A stretch of 64,000 nucleotides of DNA from Alcaligenaceae bacterium (GTDB taxonomy: Bacteria > Pseudomonadota > Gammaproteobacteria > Burkholderiales > Burkholderiaceae_B): NCBI GenBank assembly GCA_030538235.1, contig JAUNUJ010000010.1, forward strand, positions 1 through 64,000, read 5' to 3'. This document shows positions 26,386 to 37,133 of this stretch, one piece after another. The notes under the pieces were generated by a model. It ran no database searches. It was not told where the DNA came from and saw nothing but the letters and a program-made list of their open reading frames with translations. The translations under genes were made by a program, and so were the position numbers. Numbering within the stretch: the stretch's first letter is position 1; each line of letters begins with the position of its first letter.

Positions 26386-27057
26386 ATGATTGAATTCCAA
26401 CATGTCTTCAAATCCTACGGCCAGGGACCAAATATTCTCGCCGATCTTAATTTTAAAATTAACCCCGGCGAGTTTATCTTTGTCTCCGGCCCATCAGGTG
26501 CAGGTAAGTCCACTCTTTTAAAATTGATTGGCGGCCTAGAAAAACCCAGTCGTGGCATGATCGCGATTAAAGGCCAGCGTCTCGACAAGATGCAAGCACG
26601 CGAACGGCCGTTTTTACGTCGTCGAGTTGGGATTATCCTACAAGATACCCACTTACTCTACGATCGTAGCGCCTTAGCCAATGTTATGCTACCCATGGCA
26701 GTGATGGGTCACAGCACCAAAAGCGCCGAAGCCCGTGCCCGTGCGGCCATCTATAAAGTCGGCTTGGGTGGCAAGGAGCGAATGAATCCGATCGAGCTTT
26801 CAGGTGGCGAGCAACAGCGCTTAGCCATTGCTCGTGCGATTGTCAATCGACCGGCCATTTTACTTGCCGATGAGCCCACGGCTAACCTAGACCAAGAAAA
26901 CGCGCGTCTGATTTTAGATGTCTTTAAGGACTTTAATCAGGTCGGCGTCACCACGCTGATTGCCTCACACGATAAGCCTCTGTTACAGCGACATGCAAAT
27001 CGTACTCTCTTAGTCGAGCCGGGTAAATTTTTAGATTTAGGAGTTAACTATGCGTAG
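26386..27057 (+). CDS. ftsE: Cell division ATP-binding protein FtsE
   Basis: This is the ATPase of the FtsEX complex, which switches on peptidoglycan hydrolases at the septum. Walker [10 protein letters not shown] (about residues 35-43), signature [16 protein letters not shown] (near 137) and Walker [13 protein letters not shown] (near 160). 223 aa is the usual size. It overlaps ftsX by 8 bp. No ftsY is upstream, unlike in E. coli; the neighbour is the divergent DUF3460 gene. Confidence 0.93.
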   Translation: MIEFQHVFKSYGQGPNILADLNFKINPGEFIFVSGPSGAGKSTLLKLIGGLEKPSRGMIAIKGQRLDKMQARERPFLRRRVGIILQDTHLLYDRSALANVMLPMAVMGHSTKSAEARARAAIYKVGLGGKERMNPIELSGGEQQRLAIARAIVNRPAILLADEPTANLDQENARLILDVFKDFNQVGVTTLIASHDKPLLQRHANRTLLVEPGKFLDLGVNYA

Positions 27058-27970
27058 TTGGTTAAGACAGCACGCATACGCTTTAAAAGTGGCCTTGCGT
27101 CGCATTACCCAAACCCCTTTTTCCTCATTGGCAAATATCCTTGTGATTGCCTTTGTTTTATCCCTACCTTTGATGGCCGCCTCCTTACTGGTTTCATTGG
27201 AACCGGTGACGCGCACGGTCTCGGTAAACCCTGCTATTACTCTATTTATGAAAGATACAGTGAGTTTTGAGGAGACAGAGGGTTTGGCCTTGGAAATTCG
27301 TAAGGAAAACTCTGAACTCATCCAAATGCTTGAAGTGGTTGATAAAAACAAGGCTTTAGAGGATCTGAAAAACACACCGGCCTGGTCTGAATCGCTTAGC
27401 GTTTTATCTAAAAATCCGCTCCCTCATGCCATTATTGTGACGCTTAGCAGCTCAGGACAGGAGTTTGTTAATTCGGATCGTGTCCTAACCTTAGCCGATC
27501 AGTTTGCGACTTATGAACAAGTTGATTTAGTACAATTTGATAGCGAATGGGTTCAAAAACTACAAGCTATTATGACCTTCATCAAAGTGGTGTTGGCACT
27601 GTTGGCCGCTGGAGTCTCTGTGGTCGTGGTGGCAACTGTCTTTAACACCGTACGGATGCAGGCTCTGGTTCAACGCGACGAGATTTCAGTTGCGCGCTTA
27701 GTCGGTGCCACTGAGACTTTTGTTCGCAGACCCTTTTTATACTTTGGAGCTGTGGTAGGCTTCGTAGCCGGAGTCTTGGCCATCGCACTCACCTGGTTCT
27801 CTTTAATTATGGTGAACAGCTCAATCCAAGAAGTGGTCGCACAGAGTTACGACCAACCCTTTATGGTACATTTGCCCGAGCTGTTCTGGTTAATTTTCAG
27901 CATTGCTCTGGCCATGATCGTTGCTGCTACTGCTGCCCGATGGTCAGTCACCCGTCACAGTAAGTTTTAA
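27050..27970 (+). CDS. ftsX: Cell division protein FtsX
   Basis: This is the membrane partner of FtsE. Four predicted membrane helices are seen: one after the basic N-terminus (LANILVIAFVLSLPLMAASLLV), then a periplasmic domain (about residues 50-165) and three helices in the C-terminal half (VVLALLAAGVSVVVVATVF, FGAVVGFVAGVLAIAL, FWLIFSIALAMIVAAT). 306 aa is normal. Its start lies inside the 3' end of ftsE, so the two are translated together. Confidence 0.92.
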   Translation: MRSWLRQHAYALKVALRRITQTPFSSLANILVIAFVLSLPLMAASLLVSLEPVTRTVSVNPAITLFMKDTVSFEETEGLALEIRKENSELIQMLEVVDKNKALEDLKNTPAWSESLSVLSKNPLPHAIIVTLSSSGQEFVNSDRVLTLADQFATYEQVDLVQFDSEWVQKLQAIMTFIKVVLALLAAGVSVVVVATVFNTVRMQALVQRDEISVARLVGATETFVRRPFLYFGAVVGFVAGVLAIALTWFSLIMVNSSIQEVVAQSYDQPFMVHLPELFWLIFSIALAMIVAATAARWSVTRHSKF

Positions 27971-27976
27971 TTTTAA

Positions 27977-29059
27977 ATGAGTAATTTTGTACAACGCCTA
28001 TGTGCCTGGCAACGGACACATGGGCGTCATGATTTGCCTTGGCAGTCTAAGGATCCTTATAAAGTCTGGCTCTCCGAAATTATGCTCCAACAAACCCAAG
28101 TGGTTACGGTCATCAATTACTATGAGCGTTTTCTGGCGCGTTTTCCGACAATTTTTGCACTGGCTAAAGCCGATCAAACAGAAGTGATGAGCTATTGGGC
28201 AGGCTTGGGTTATTACGCTCGCGCTCGCAATTTGCATCGCTGCGCACAAATTGTTGTAGAGCAATATCAGGGTGTATTTCCAAAACATTTTGAAGACATT
28301 GTGGCCCTACCCGGTATTGGCCGCTCTACCGCTCATGCAATAATGGCTTTTTGCTATGGTGCACATACCCCGATTATGGATGGCAATGTCAAAAGACTCT
28401 TTTGTAGATACTTCGGCATTGAGGGTGTTACGAACACCGCAGCGGTCGATCGAAAATTATGGGAACAAGCTGAACAGACCTTAGCCGAGGCAATCGCCGA
28501 AGATGAGCAAGCAGTCGACATGGCCTGCTACACTCAAGCACTAATGGACTTTGGTTCTTTGATTTGTACTCGCTCCAAACCCCAGTGTGACAACTGCCCT
28601 GTTAAAGAAAATTGTTATGCTCAGCAACATGGTTTACAGCAGGATTTACCGACTCGTAACACTAGAAAATCCATCCCGACTCGCCACACAGTGATGCTGC
28701 TATTAGTACGTGATGGAGAAATTCTACTGGAACAACGTCCACAAGAGGGTATTTGGGGCGGTTTATTATCCCTACCGGAATTTAGTGATCAAGACGATTT
28801 ATTGCATGACTTACAAAACCGTGGTTTGAGCATTTCACCTAAAAAAGTGCTGATTAAAATGGCTGCTTTTGAGCATGTTTTTAGCCACTTTAAACTGCAT
28901 ATACAAGCGATTTTGTTTAAACTTAAAACCAATCAATCTTTGCAAGATATCAACCCAAAGCAAAGCTACTATCCGCTCAAAGACTGGCACAAGCTGCCTA
29001 TCCCAAAACCGGTCAGCACGCTATTGGATACCTTGACGAGCATCCAAATCGGCGAGTAA
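27977..29059 (+). CDS. mutY: A/G-specific adenine DNA glycosylase
   Basis: The enzyme removes adenine mispaired with 8-oxoguanine. Motifs are EIMLQQTQVVTV with the catalytic Glu (near residue 35), the helix-hairpin-helix LPGIGRSTAHAIMAF (near 112), the catalytic Asp in PIMDGNVKRL and the iron-sulfur ligands CTRSKPQCDNCPVKENC (CX6CX2CX5C, near 197-213). The C-terminal third is the NUDIX-like domain that reads 8-oxoG (VRDGEILLEQRPQEGIWGGL). It starts 6 bp after ftsX. A short AGCAAGCT/AGCTTGCT hairpin follows without a T-run. Confidence 0.94.
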   Translation: MSNFVQRLCAWQRTHGRHDLPWQSKDPYKVWLSEIMLQQTQVVTVINYYERFLARFPTIFALAKADQTEVMSYWAGLGYYARARNLHRCAQIVVEQYQGVFPKHFEDIVALPGIGRSTAHAIMAFCYGAHTPIMDGNVKRLFCRYFGIEGVTNTAAVDRKLWEQAEQTLAEAIAEDEQAVDMACYTQALMDFGSLICTRSKPQCDNCPVKENCYAQQHGLQQDLPTRNTRKSIPTRHTVMLLLVRDGEILLEQRPQEGIWGGLLSLPEFSDQDDLLHDLQNRGLSISPKKVLIKMAAFEHVFSHFKLHIQAILFKLKTNQSLQDINPKQSYYPLKDWHKLPIPKPVSTLLDTLTSIQIGE

Positions 29060-29107
29060 AAGCAAGCTTAAGCAGAATTAGCTTGCTCTCAAGGACTGCA
29101 GCCCTAC

Positions 29108-30271
29108 TTAACGTTCTAAATACTCTCTCTGGTCAGCCGTACTCGGCACATAATTTGAGATACTCATCAGCATGCCGCAAGCTAGCCCTAAGGTTACCAA
29201 GGCTGTTCCACCATAGCTCATAAAGGGCAAAGGCACGCCAACCACCGGTAAGATACCCATCACCATGCCGATATTGACAAAAACATAGACAAAAAAGGTC
29301 ATGGTAATTGCCCCGGCCAAGATTCGTCCAAATTGAGTCTTGGCTTTTAACGCAATCATAAAACCACGAGCCAAGAAAATTGCGTATAGAGCCAATAAGA
29401 AAATACAGCCGTACAAGCCGAATTCCTCAGCATAAACAGCAAAAATAAAGTCTGTCGTGCGCTCCGGAATAAAGTCTAAATGCGTTTGCGTACCCTGCAT
29501 ATAGCCTTTACCGTAAATACCCCCGGAACCGATGGCAATCATCCCTTGGATCGTATGGAAACCCTTGCCTAGCGGGTCCTTGCTAGGATCCATCAAAGTG
29601 CAGACCCGGCTTTTTTGATAATCACGCAACACTACCCAATCAAAATCGGGCTGACAAAGCACCTCTTGATAAGTAATAACCAATGTCAAGGCAGTCACGC
29701 CAATCACAAAGACCGGCAAAATCAACTTAAATGATAAGCCGGCGAAATAAATCACAAAAAAACCACTAGCCAAAACCAACAACGCCGTACCTAAATCCGG
29801 CTGCTTGATAATTAAGGCGAATGGTACCAGTAACAACACGGTCGCCACGATAAAGTCCATTAGAGACAGGCTATTACGATAGCGGTCAAAGTACCAGGCC
29901 AACATCAACGGCATTGCCAATTTCATCATTTCTGACGGTTGGATAGTAATCAGGCCCAGATCTAACCAGCGCGTCGCCCCCTTTTGGGTGATACCGAAAA
30001 ACATCACCCCAAGCAACAAAAGCAAACCGAATAAATAAACTGGTACGGCCAGTTTCATAAGGAGAGGTGGTTTAATCATTGCCATAAACCACATAGCAAA
30101 AAATGCAATCGTGAAATTTCTCAGTTGACCGGCAAAGCGATAGTCGGTACTGCCCACAGCAGAGTGCATCACCAACATGCTCAAACCGAAAAAAACCAAT
30201 AAAATCAACAACAAAGGCCAGTCAAAACAACGCAAAGAGCGCAGCATCTGGTTCATGAGTTTCGTCATCAT
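29108..30271 (-). CDS. rodA: Rod shape-determining peptidoglycan polymerase RodA
   Basis: This is a SEDS-family glycosyltransferase that polymerises peptidoglycan strands in the side wall together with PBP2. About ten membrane helices are seen. Family motifs are TRWLDLGLITIQPSEMMKL (near residue 95), KQPDLGTALLVLASG with the conserved Asp-Leu-Gly, and LPFMSYGGTALVTLGLACG near the C-terminus. 387 aa is typical. It starts 4 bp after mrdA and closes the mreBCD-mrdA-rodA operon. Confidence 0.94.
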   Translation of the reverse strand: MMTKLMNQMLRSLRCFDWPLLLILLVFFGLSMLVMHSAVGSTDYRFAGQLRNFTIAFFAMWFMAMIKPPLLMKLAVPVYLFGLLLLLGVMFFGITQKGATRWLDLGLITIQPSEMMKLAMPLMLAWYFDRYRNSLSLMDFIVATVLLLVPFALIIKQPDLGTALLVLASGFFVIYFAGLSFKLILPVFVIGVTALTLVITYQEVLCQPDFDWVVLRDYQKSRVCTLMDPSKDPLGKGFHTIQGMIAIGSGGIYGKGYMQGTQTHLDFIPERTTDFIFAVYAEEFGLYGCIFLLALYAIFLARGFMIALKAKTQFGRILAGAITMTFFVYVFVNIGMVMGILPVVGVPLPFMSYGGTALVTLGLACGMLMSISNYVPSTADQREYLER

Positions 30272-30275
30272 AAAG

Positions 30276-32399
30276 CTACACCCCCTCTTCTGGCGTTTCA
30301 GTGGTGAGCTTAGCCTGACTTTGACTTGATTCTGTGTTTGGACGCAGCGGGGATGTCGGGATGCGTCGAGTTTGCTTCGTTGAATTAGGGTGACCTAAAA
30401 TTTCCGGCAATGCCTGCACCTCTTCCTCTTCGTCTAAATTAGTCGGTGCCGCGGGAATTTCAAGATCCGGTGAGACCGTTTCTGAAATATCACCCTCTAC
30501 ATCGAGGAAACTCGGTACATAACTATGTCGATTGCGATTTTGCACATCATCATCGAGCCAATAATCAAATACCTTTCGGGCAATTGGTGCAGCAACCGTA
30601 GAGCCCCAACCGCCATTTTCTACAATGACGGCGACCGCAATACTTGGATTGTCTACCGGCGCATAGCCCATATAGAGCGCGTGGTCATGTAAACGTTTAT
30701 CGAGGTTACGGGCATTATAGGTGGAGCCTCTTAAGCTAAAGACTTGGGCCGTACCGGTTTTACCGGCGGATCGATAACTTGATCTCTGGAACACGCGACG
30801 CGCCGTACCATGGGTCGGCACCTCAGCTAAGGCACCTTTAATGACATTAATATCGGCCTGTCGTAAATCAATCCGGTACTCAGGCGCTGAAACAACCGGT
30901 TCTGCACGGCGTAAAGCTGGGTTTTCCAACCAGTTGACGATATGCGGACGAGTATAGACACCATCGGCCGCCAAAGTCGCTGTGGCCTGTGCCAGCTGCA
31001 TAATGGTAAAGGAATTATAACCCTGTCCGACAGCCACGGAAATGGTCTCGCCGGGAAACCAGGTTTGCTGTTTAGGATCCTTAAAAGCGGATTGTTTCCA
31101 GGCTCTGGAGGGTAAAATGCCCTTTTTCTCGTGCGGCAAATCAATCCCAGTTTGCTTACCGAAACCGAACTGAATCGCAAAATCATGGATGGCATCAACC
31201 CCCATAATCGGTCCAAGACCAAAGAAATAGGTATCGGATGAGACCACCAAAGCGCGATGCATATCAATTGAACCATAGACCGCACTACCAGCATTTCTAA
31301 AACGCTGTCCACCAAACTCAAAATAGCCGGGATCATGAATCCGGGTTTTAGCATCACGTGCGTTTAACGTTAATGCCGCCAAAGCAATAAACGGCTTATA
31401 GGTTGAACCGATAGGGAAGGTACCGTAAATCGGTCGATCAATCAAAGGATGGTCCGGAGAATCTGATAAACGACGCCAGTTTTCTACATCAATGCCATCG
31501 ACGAATAAATTAGGATCAAATGAGGGTGCAGATACATAGGCCAAAACCTGACCATTTCTCGGGTCAATGGCTACTAATGCGCCGCGTTGGGGATTCTTTT
31601 CGTCATTGAAAATCCCCTCAATCATGCGCTGCAAACCGATATCAATCGACAGTCGTAAATTATCTCCAGGTACCGGATCACTACGCTCCAGCACTCGCAC
31701 AGGACGACCGGAGGCGGCTATCTCCACTTGCTCCCAACCGGGTTTACCATGCAAGACTTTTTCATAGCTGAGCTCAAGGCCCTTTTTACCGATCACATCA
31801 GTACCGCGATAATCGCCGACCAAGCCCTCTTCCTCGATACGCTCTCGATCTCGTTCTGAAATACGACCGATATAACCGATTAAATGCGCACCCGACTCGC
31901 CTTGGGGGTACTCTCGCACCCAGCGTGCACGAATACTGAGTCCCGGGTATTTGAAGGCACGCACCGCAAAAGCCGCAGCCTCTTCATCAGTTAGGTTACT
32001 GCGTAAAATAATTGAGGCGTACCGTGTATTGGCCCCCATGCGTTGTTTGAAACGACGAATATCCAAAGCCGAGATGGGTATTATCTTTCCAACCTCTTCG
32101 ATCATGGTATCAATATTTTTAATCTGACCGGGCACCACTTCTAGAGTGTAGTCTCTATAACTACGTGCCAAAATTTCGCCGTTGCGGTCGTAAATATTGC
32201 CCCGCTTTGGGGTGATCGGCACCAAAGAAATACGGTTTTGATCGGCGCGCTCAGAAAAGCCCTGATAGCGTTCAACTTGCAGAACCCAAAGACGGTAAAT
32301 CAAAATCGACAGACAAGCAAGCACAAAAATCGCTGCGACAGCCACTCGCAAACGATTTCTTATTTTCTCTATCTTAATTCGTCGTCTTTGCTCAAACAT
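30276..32399 (-). CDS. mrdA: Penicillin-binding protein 2 with extended acidic tail
   Basis: This is the transpeptidase of the elongasome. An N-terminal membrane helix (about residues 18-40) is followed by the dimerisation domain and the transpeptidase domain. Active-site motifs are STYK in PIGSTYKPF (Ser nucleophile, about residue 330), SSD (near 385) and KTGT (near 545). 707 aa exceeds E. coli PBP2 (633 aa). Most of the excess is a C-terminal tail of about 90 residues rich in Glu, Pro, Ser and Thr, which looks disordered. The start lies 14 bp after mreD. Confidence 0.94.
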   Translation of the reverse strand: MFEQRRRIKIEKIRNRLRVAVAAIFVLACLSILIYRLWVLQVERYQGFSERADQNRISLVPITPKRGNIYDRNGEILARSYRDYTLEVVPGQIKNIDTMIEEVGKIIPISALDIRRFKQRMGANTRYASIILRSNLTDEEAAAFAVRAFKYPGLSIRARWVREYPQGESGAHLIGYIGRISERDRERIEEEGLVGDYRGTDVIGKKGLELSYEKVLHGKPGWEQVEIAASGRPVRVLERSDPVPGDNLRLSIDIGLQRMIEGIFNDEKNPQRGALVAIDPRNGQVLAYVSAPSFDPNLFVDGIDVENWRRLSDSPDHPLIDRPIYGTFPIGSTYKPFIALAALTLNARDAKTRIHDPGYFEFGGQRFRNAGSAVYGSIDMHRALVVSSDTYFFGLGPIMGVDAIHDFAIQFGFGKQTGIDLPHEKKGILPSRAWKQSAFKDPKQQTWFPGETISVAVGQGYNSFTIMQLAQATATLAADGVYTRPHIVNWLENPALRRAEPVVSAPEYRIDLRQADINVIKGALAEVPTHGTARRVFQRSSYRSAGKTGTAQVFSLRGSTYNARNLDKRLHDHALYMGYAPVDNPSIAVAVIVENGGWGSTVAAPIARKVFDYWLDDDVQNRNRHSYVPSFLDVEGDISETVSPDLEIPAAPTNLDEEEEVQALPEILGHPNSTKQTRRIPTSPLRPNTESSQSQAKLTTETPEEGV

Positions 32400-32413
32400 A
32401 TATTATTTCAAAT

Positions 32414-32980
32414 TTAAACAACTGCGTCTTCATCATCCATCAGTTGCCATGGCAGCTTCAAGACTAAATGCACACACAGCCAAAGAAAAATATTAATAAA
32501 ACCACCCAACATCCAACCCCAACCACTCCAGGAGCCGGCCAACCAAACATTTAACATATGTTGCGGAATCGGTACCAATAAGAAAATCGGCAACATATAG
32601 ACCATTTGACCAATCACATCAAAATTCAACATGATTTTACGAATTTTGATCACACAATACATGGTAAAAACATAGGTAATCGCATGACTTCCTAAGATAG
32701 TCGTATCGTGCACATCCAACAAATAACCAAAGATAAATGCGGCGACTAAACCCACGCCCGGCGCACTATGGGCACCCCAAAAGGCCAACACAACCAACAA
32801 CAAATCGGGCGAACCGTCCCAATTTCTCCAAGGCAATAAGGACGCCATTGCAGCAAAAAAAATACTAATCCAAACATAATAAGGATTGGCATTAAAGGTG
32901 TGTTGAACAGCGCGCAATGGTCGCAGATTTTCTAGCGTCCGTCTAGTCTGCTCACGACCAGAGTCTCTATTTACCATCAC
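32414..32980 (-). CDS. mreD: Rod shape-determining protein MreD
   Basis: This is a small membrane protein of the elongasome with about five hydrophobic helices, 188 aa. It has an N-terminal hydrophilic extension of about 35 residues before the first helix. GTG at 32980 has GAGG at the best distance (7 bases); an in-frame ATG follows at 32977. It starts 2 bp after the mreC stop. Sequence similarity in this family is low, so the call rests on position between mreC and mrdA and on the helix pattern (LLVVLAFWGAHSAPGVGLVAAFIFGYLLD). Confidence 0.9.
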   Translation of the reverse strand: MMVNRDSGREQTRRTLENLRPLRAVQHTFNANPYYVWISIFFAAMASLLPWRNWDGSPDLLLVVLAFWGAHSAPGVGLVAAFIFGYLLDVHDTTILGSHAITYVFTMYCVIKIRKIMLNFDVIGQMVYMLPIFLLVPIPQHMLNVWLAGSWSGWGWMLGGFINIFLWLCVHLVLKLPWQLMDDEDAVV

Positions 32981-32982
32981 TG

Positions 32983-33855
32983 TTAGTCCTCAAAAAGTGC
33001 GCTTTCATCAGCCTCATCAGGTGGTGTATGCAGTAACACCAGGAAATGGCGATGCCGATCCGGATGCGCACTGGGCTGAGCAATCGCTCGTACAAAACCC
33101 TGAGCGCTATTCGTTTCAATTGACGTAATCTGTCCAATCATCAAGCCCGCCGGGTAATAACCACCAATGCCGCTGCTGACCAATTCATCGCCTACTTTAA
33201 TATCGACTTCCAATGACAAATAGCGCACTTCGATTTGACCGGGACGACCACTACCAAACACCAGTACACGAATACCATTGCGTTTTAATAAGGCGGGAAC
33301 AGAGGTTTTATCATCGGTGACTAGGGCAGCTTCCGACGTCTGAGCTGTCACCCGGCGAATCTGTCCGACAATACCCCCTTCGGCAATCACCGGCATACCG
33401 GGCTCAATACCATCATTAGAGCCTTTATTTAGAATAATAATTTCATCAAAAGGATGAGCCGGCGTATAAAGCACCTCGACCGCAACAGAAGGCACCTCGA
33501 CCGATGCCTTAACACCTAAAAGACGGCGAAGCTGTACATTTTCCGCTTCCATCTGCATGGCGCGCATACTTAAGCGAGCATTTTCGATACTTGCGCTTTC
33601 TGTGGTGCGGATTTGCTCCTCTGTTTGAGTGACAAATTTAGACCAGTCATAAACACTGTTAACCAAGTCTTTAGGCCAAATAGCCGCACGCTGGAAAGGA
33701 TAAATTAAAGTCGAGGAAAGGCGTCGAACCGACTCTAGAACTGGCCAATTCGCATCAACAATAATCAAAACAACGCATAACAAGCCAAGGAAAAAGAGCT
33801 TCACTTCGCTAGCTATGCCTTGTCTAAAAAGATGTGGTGACTTTTTAGTCGACAT
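32983..33855 (-). CDS. mreC: Rod shape-determining protein MreC
   Basis: This is a periplasmic scaffold of the elongasome. It has a short cytoplasmic N-terminus, one membrane helix (about residues 18-36), a coiled-coil region (about 75-110: IENARLSMRAMQMEAENVQLRRLL is the register seen) and the beta-domain with ILNKGSNDGIEPGMPVIAEGGIVG. 290 aa. It follows mreB by 111 bp and is tightly linked to mreD. Confidence 0.93.
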   Translation of the reverse strand: MSTKKSPHLFRQGIASEVKLFFLGLLCVVLIIVDANWPVLESVRRLSSTLIYPFQRAAIWPKDLVNSVYDWSKFVTQTEEQIRTTESASIENARLSMRAMQMEAENVQLRRLLGVKASVEVPSVAVEVLYTPAHPFDEIIILNKGSNDGIEPGMPVIAEGGIVGQIRRVTAQTSEAALVTDDKTSVPALLKRNGIRVLVFGSGRPGQIEVRYLSLEVDIKVGDELVSSGIGGYYPAGLMIGQITSIETNSAQGFVRAIAQPSAHPDRHRHFLVLLHTPPDEADESALFED

Positions 33856-33966
33856 TAAGCAAACCGTACAATTTTGAAGGTGTGCTGAGCTCCGGTATCA
33901 GCAGAGGTTAATTAATACCCTGATGCGATACCGTTGCCTGAAAACAGAAGGCGGATTAAAAGCTCG

Positions 33967-35028
<1,062 letters not shown>

Positions 35029-35297
35029 TTACAAACAATAATGGGTCTTAAATTAATAAGTTAAGGCCCCAAATGCGTAGGAAAACTTGCGACAAACCGG
35101 TATAAAAAACAGGGTCGCATAGACTGAGCTTGCAGTCACACTTGCACAATAATGTGACGCTTCTGCGCACACTACTGTTTGAGATAACATATAATAACGT
35201 ATTATGCTTCTTAATCGACGGGATTGGGCTTCAATTCCAAAGATGTAACACCACATCCGTATTTGGCCCAAGCACCTAATACTTTCTAAAACAATCT

Positions 35298-35606
35298 ATG
35301 TCTTTATCTAATCAAGATGTTAAACACATTGCCAAGCTAGCGGCAATTGAGCTGTCAGCTGAGGAATTGACTCAGTATGAGGCCGACCTTAACTCACTAT
35401 TAACTATCTTCACGAGCTTAAAGAGCATTGACACCGAGGGAGTCGAGCCTTTAACTCACCCTTTGGCCATGCTCGAAGAGGTGCAGTTACGCCTGCGTGA
35501 TGATATTGTCACTGAGGCCGATACCATCGAACAACGTGATGCTCTAATGAGCAACGCACCGGCCAGCACCGAGGGCGTATTTTTAGTACCCAAGGTTATT
35601 GAATAA
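35298..35606 (+). CDS. gatC: Asp/Glu-tRNA amidotransferase subunit C
   Basis: This is the small structural subunit of the GatCAB complex, which converts Asp-tRNA(Asn) and/or Glu-tRNA(Gln) to the amide forms. The family start (LSNQDVKHIAKLAAIELS) and the ending APASTEGVFLVPKVIE are clear. 102 aa. It precedes gatA by 15 bp. Only a weak AAAACAATCT lies before the ATG, so the start call rests on the family N-terminus. Its promoter lies in the region shared with mreB. Confidence 0.94.
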   Translation: MSLSNQDVKHIAKLAAIELSAEELTQYEADLNSLLTIFTSLKSIDTEGVEPLTHPLAMLEEVQLRLRDDIVTEADTIEQRDALMSNAPASTEGVFLVPKVIE

Positions 35607-35621
35607 TTTATTGAGTCAAGC

Positions 35622-37130
35622 ATGTCATTTCCTACTATTGCCGATTTAAACAAAGCACTTACTAACAAAGAAGTGAGCGCAGTGGAATTAGCTCAAGAGG
35701 CCCTTAAGAAAGCTTCAAATTTAAAAGAGCTGAACACTTTTATTGAAATTAACGAACAATCCAGTCTCGCTCAAGCGCGTGCTGCAGATGATTTAATTGC
35801 CCGAGGTCAAGCCAACTATCTCACCGGCATCCCCATAGCTCACAAAGACAACTACGTGACCCATGATTGGAAAACCACCGCCGCCAGCAAAATGCTGGAA
35901 AACTATCAAAGCCCTTTTGAGGCGTCTGTGGTGGAGGATTTACGTCTTGCCGGTACAGTTAATATCGGTAAATTAAATCTAGACGAATTCGCCATGGGTT
36001 CCAGCAATGAAACATCCTATTTCGGTGCTTGCTTAAACCCTTGGGATAAGTCCAAAATCCCCGGAGGATCTTCCGGTGGTTCTGCCGCTGCTGTCGCCGC
36101 AGGCATTGTGCCTTTTGCCACAGCCACAGACTCCGGCGGTTCAATTCGTCAACCGGCGGCGCTGTGCGGGGTTACCGGCATCAAGGCGACTTACGGTTCC
36201 GTATCACGTTGGGGCATCATTGCGTATGCTTCTAGCATGGACCAAGCCGGCATCATCGCACGTAAGGCAGATGATATCGTGCCGGCCCTAGATCTTATCT
36301 GTCACTTCGATGAGCGCGATTCTAACAGCGTCTCCACGTGCTTTGGCGACAAAAACCTAGCCGGCCGAGTCCGGGCACAGTACAACACGCTGCGCACTCA
36401 ATTTGATACCGCCGGCGATAAACCGCTAAGTGGTCTACGTGTTGGTGTCCCGACGGAGTATCAAGGTAATGAGCTAGGGGCCGAGGTTGCTACAGCAGTT
36501 CAAGCCGCCATTAAGCAATTAGAGGATCTGGGGGCGACGATTGTGGAAATCAGCTTAGCGCATACCGCTGAGTGCATCCCGGCTTACTATATTTTGTCAC
36601 CGGCTGAGGCCTCATCCAATCTCTCTCGCTTTGACGGTATCCGCTTCGGCCACCGCACGGCTCAGGCTGATAATATCGAGCAGCTGATTGCTCGCTCACG
36701 AGCCGAAGCCTTTGGTGGTGAGGTTCGTCGTCGTCTCTTACTGGGCACTTATGCTTTAACCGAGGGCTACTACGATGCGCTCTACGTTAAAGCGCAACGC
36801 GTTCGTCGCCTGATTGCTGACGACTTTAAGCGCGCCTTTAACGAACAATGTGATGTTATCGTCGGTCCGGTCACTCCTAATGTTGCTCGCAATATTGGTG
36901 ACAATAAAGACCTTAAAGCCGAGTGGTTGAGTGATATTTTTACGCTGAGCGTGAACCTTGCCGGGCTGCCGGCCATGTCATTACCTTGCGGCTTTAGCAG
37001 TGACCCTAAGCCATTACCGATTGGCTTGCAGTTAATTGGTAATTATTTTAATGAGGGTCAGTTATTAGCGGTCGCCGATCGTTATCAACAAAGCACAGAC
37101 TGGCATACACGTAAACCGACGGAAGTATAA
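35622..37130 (+). CDS. gatA: Asp/Glu-tRNA amidotransferase subunit A
   Basis: This is the amidase subunit that releases ammonia from glutamine. The Ser-cisSer-Lys triad is visible: Lys in PIAHKDNYVT (near residue 74), the Gly/Ser-rich GGSSGGSAAAVAAG and the nucleophile Ser in TDSGGSIRQPAALCG. 502 aa, slightly longer than E. coli-group relatives, with a short insertion around NTLRTQFDTAGDKP. It sits between gatC and gatB in one operon. Confidence 0.96.
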   Translation: MSFPTIADLNKALTNKEVSAVELAQEALKKASNLKELNTFIEINEQSSLAQARAADDLIARGQANYLTGIPIAHKDNYVTHDWKTTAASKMLENYQSPFEASVVEDLRLAGTVNIGKLNLDEFAMGSSNETSYFGACLNPWDKSKIPGGSSGGSAAAVAAGIVPFATATDSGGSIRQPAALCGVTGIKATYGSVSRWGIIAYASSMDQAGIIARKADDIVPALDLICHFDERDSNSVSTCFGDKNLAGRVRAQYNTLRTQFDTAGDKPLSGLRVGVPTEYQGNELGAEVATAVQAAIKQLEDLGATIVEISLAHTAECIPAYYILSPAEASSNLSRFDGIRFGHRTAQADNIEQLIARSRAEAFGGEVRRRLLLGTYALTEGYYDALYVKAQRVRRLIADDFKRAFNEQCDVIVGPVTPNVARNIGDNKDLKAEWLSDIFTLSVNLAGLPAMSLPCGFSSDPKPLPIGLQLIGNYFNEGQLLAVADRYQQSTDWHTRKPTEV

Positions 37131-37133
37131 AAA

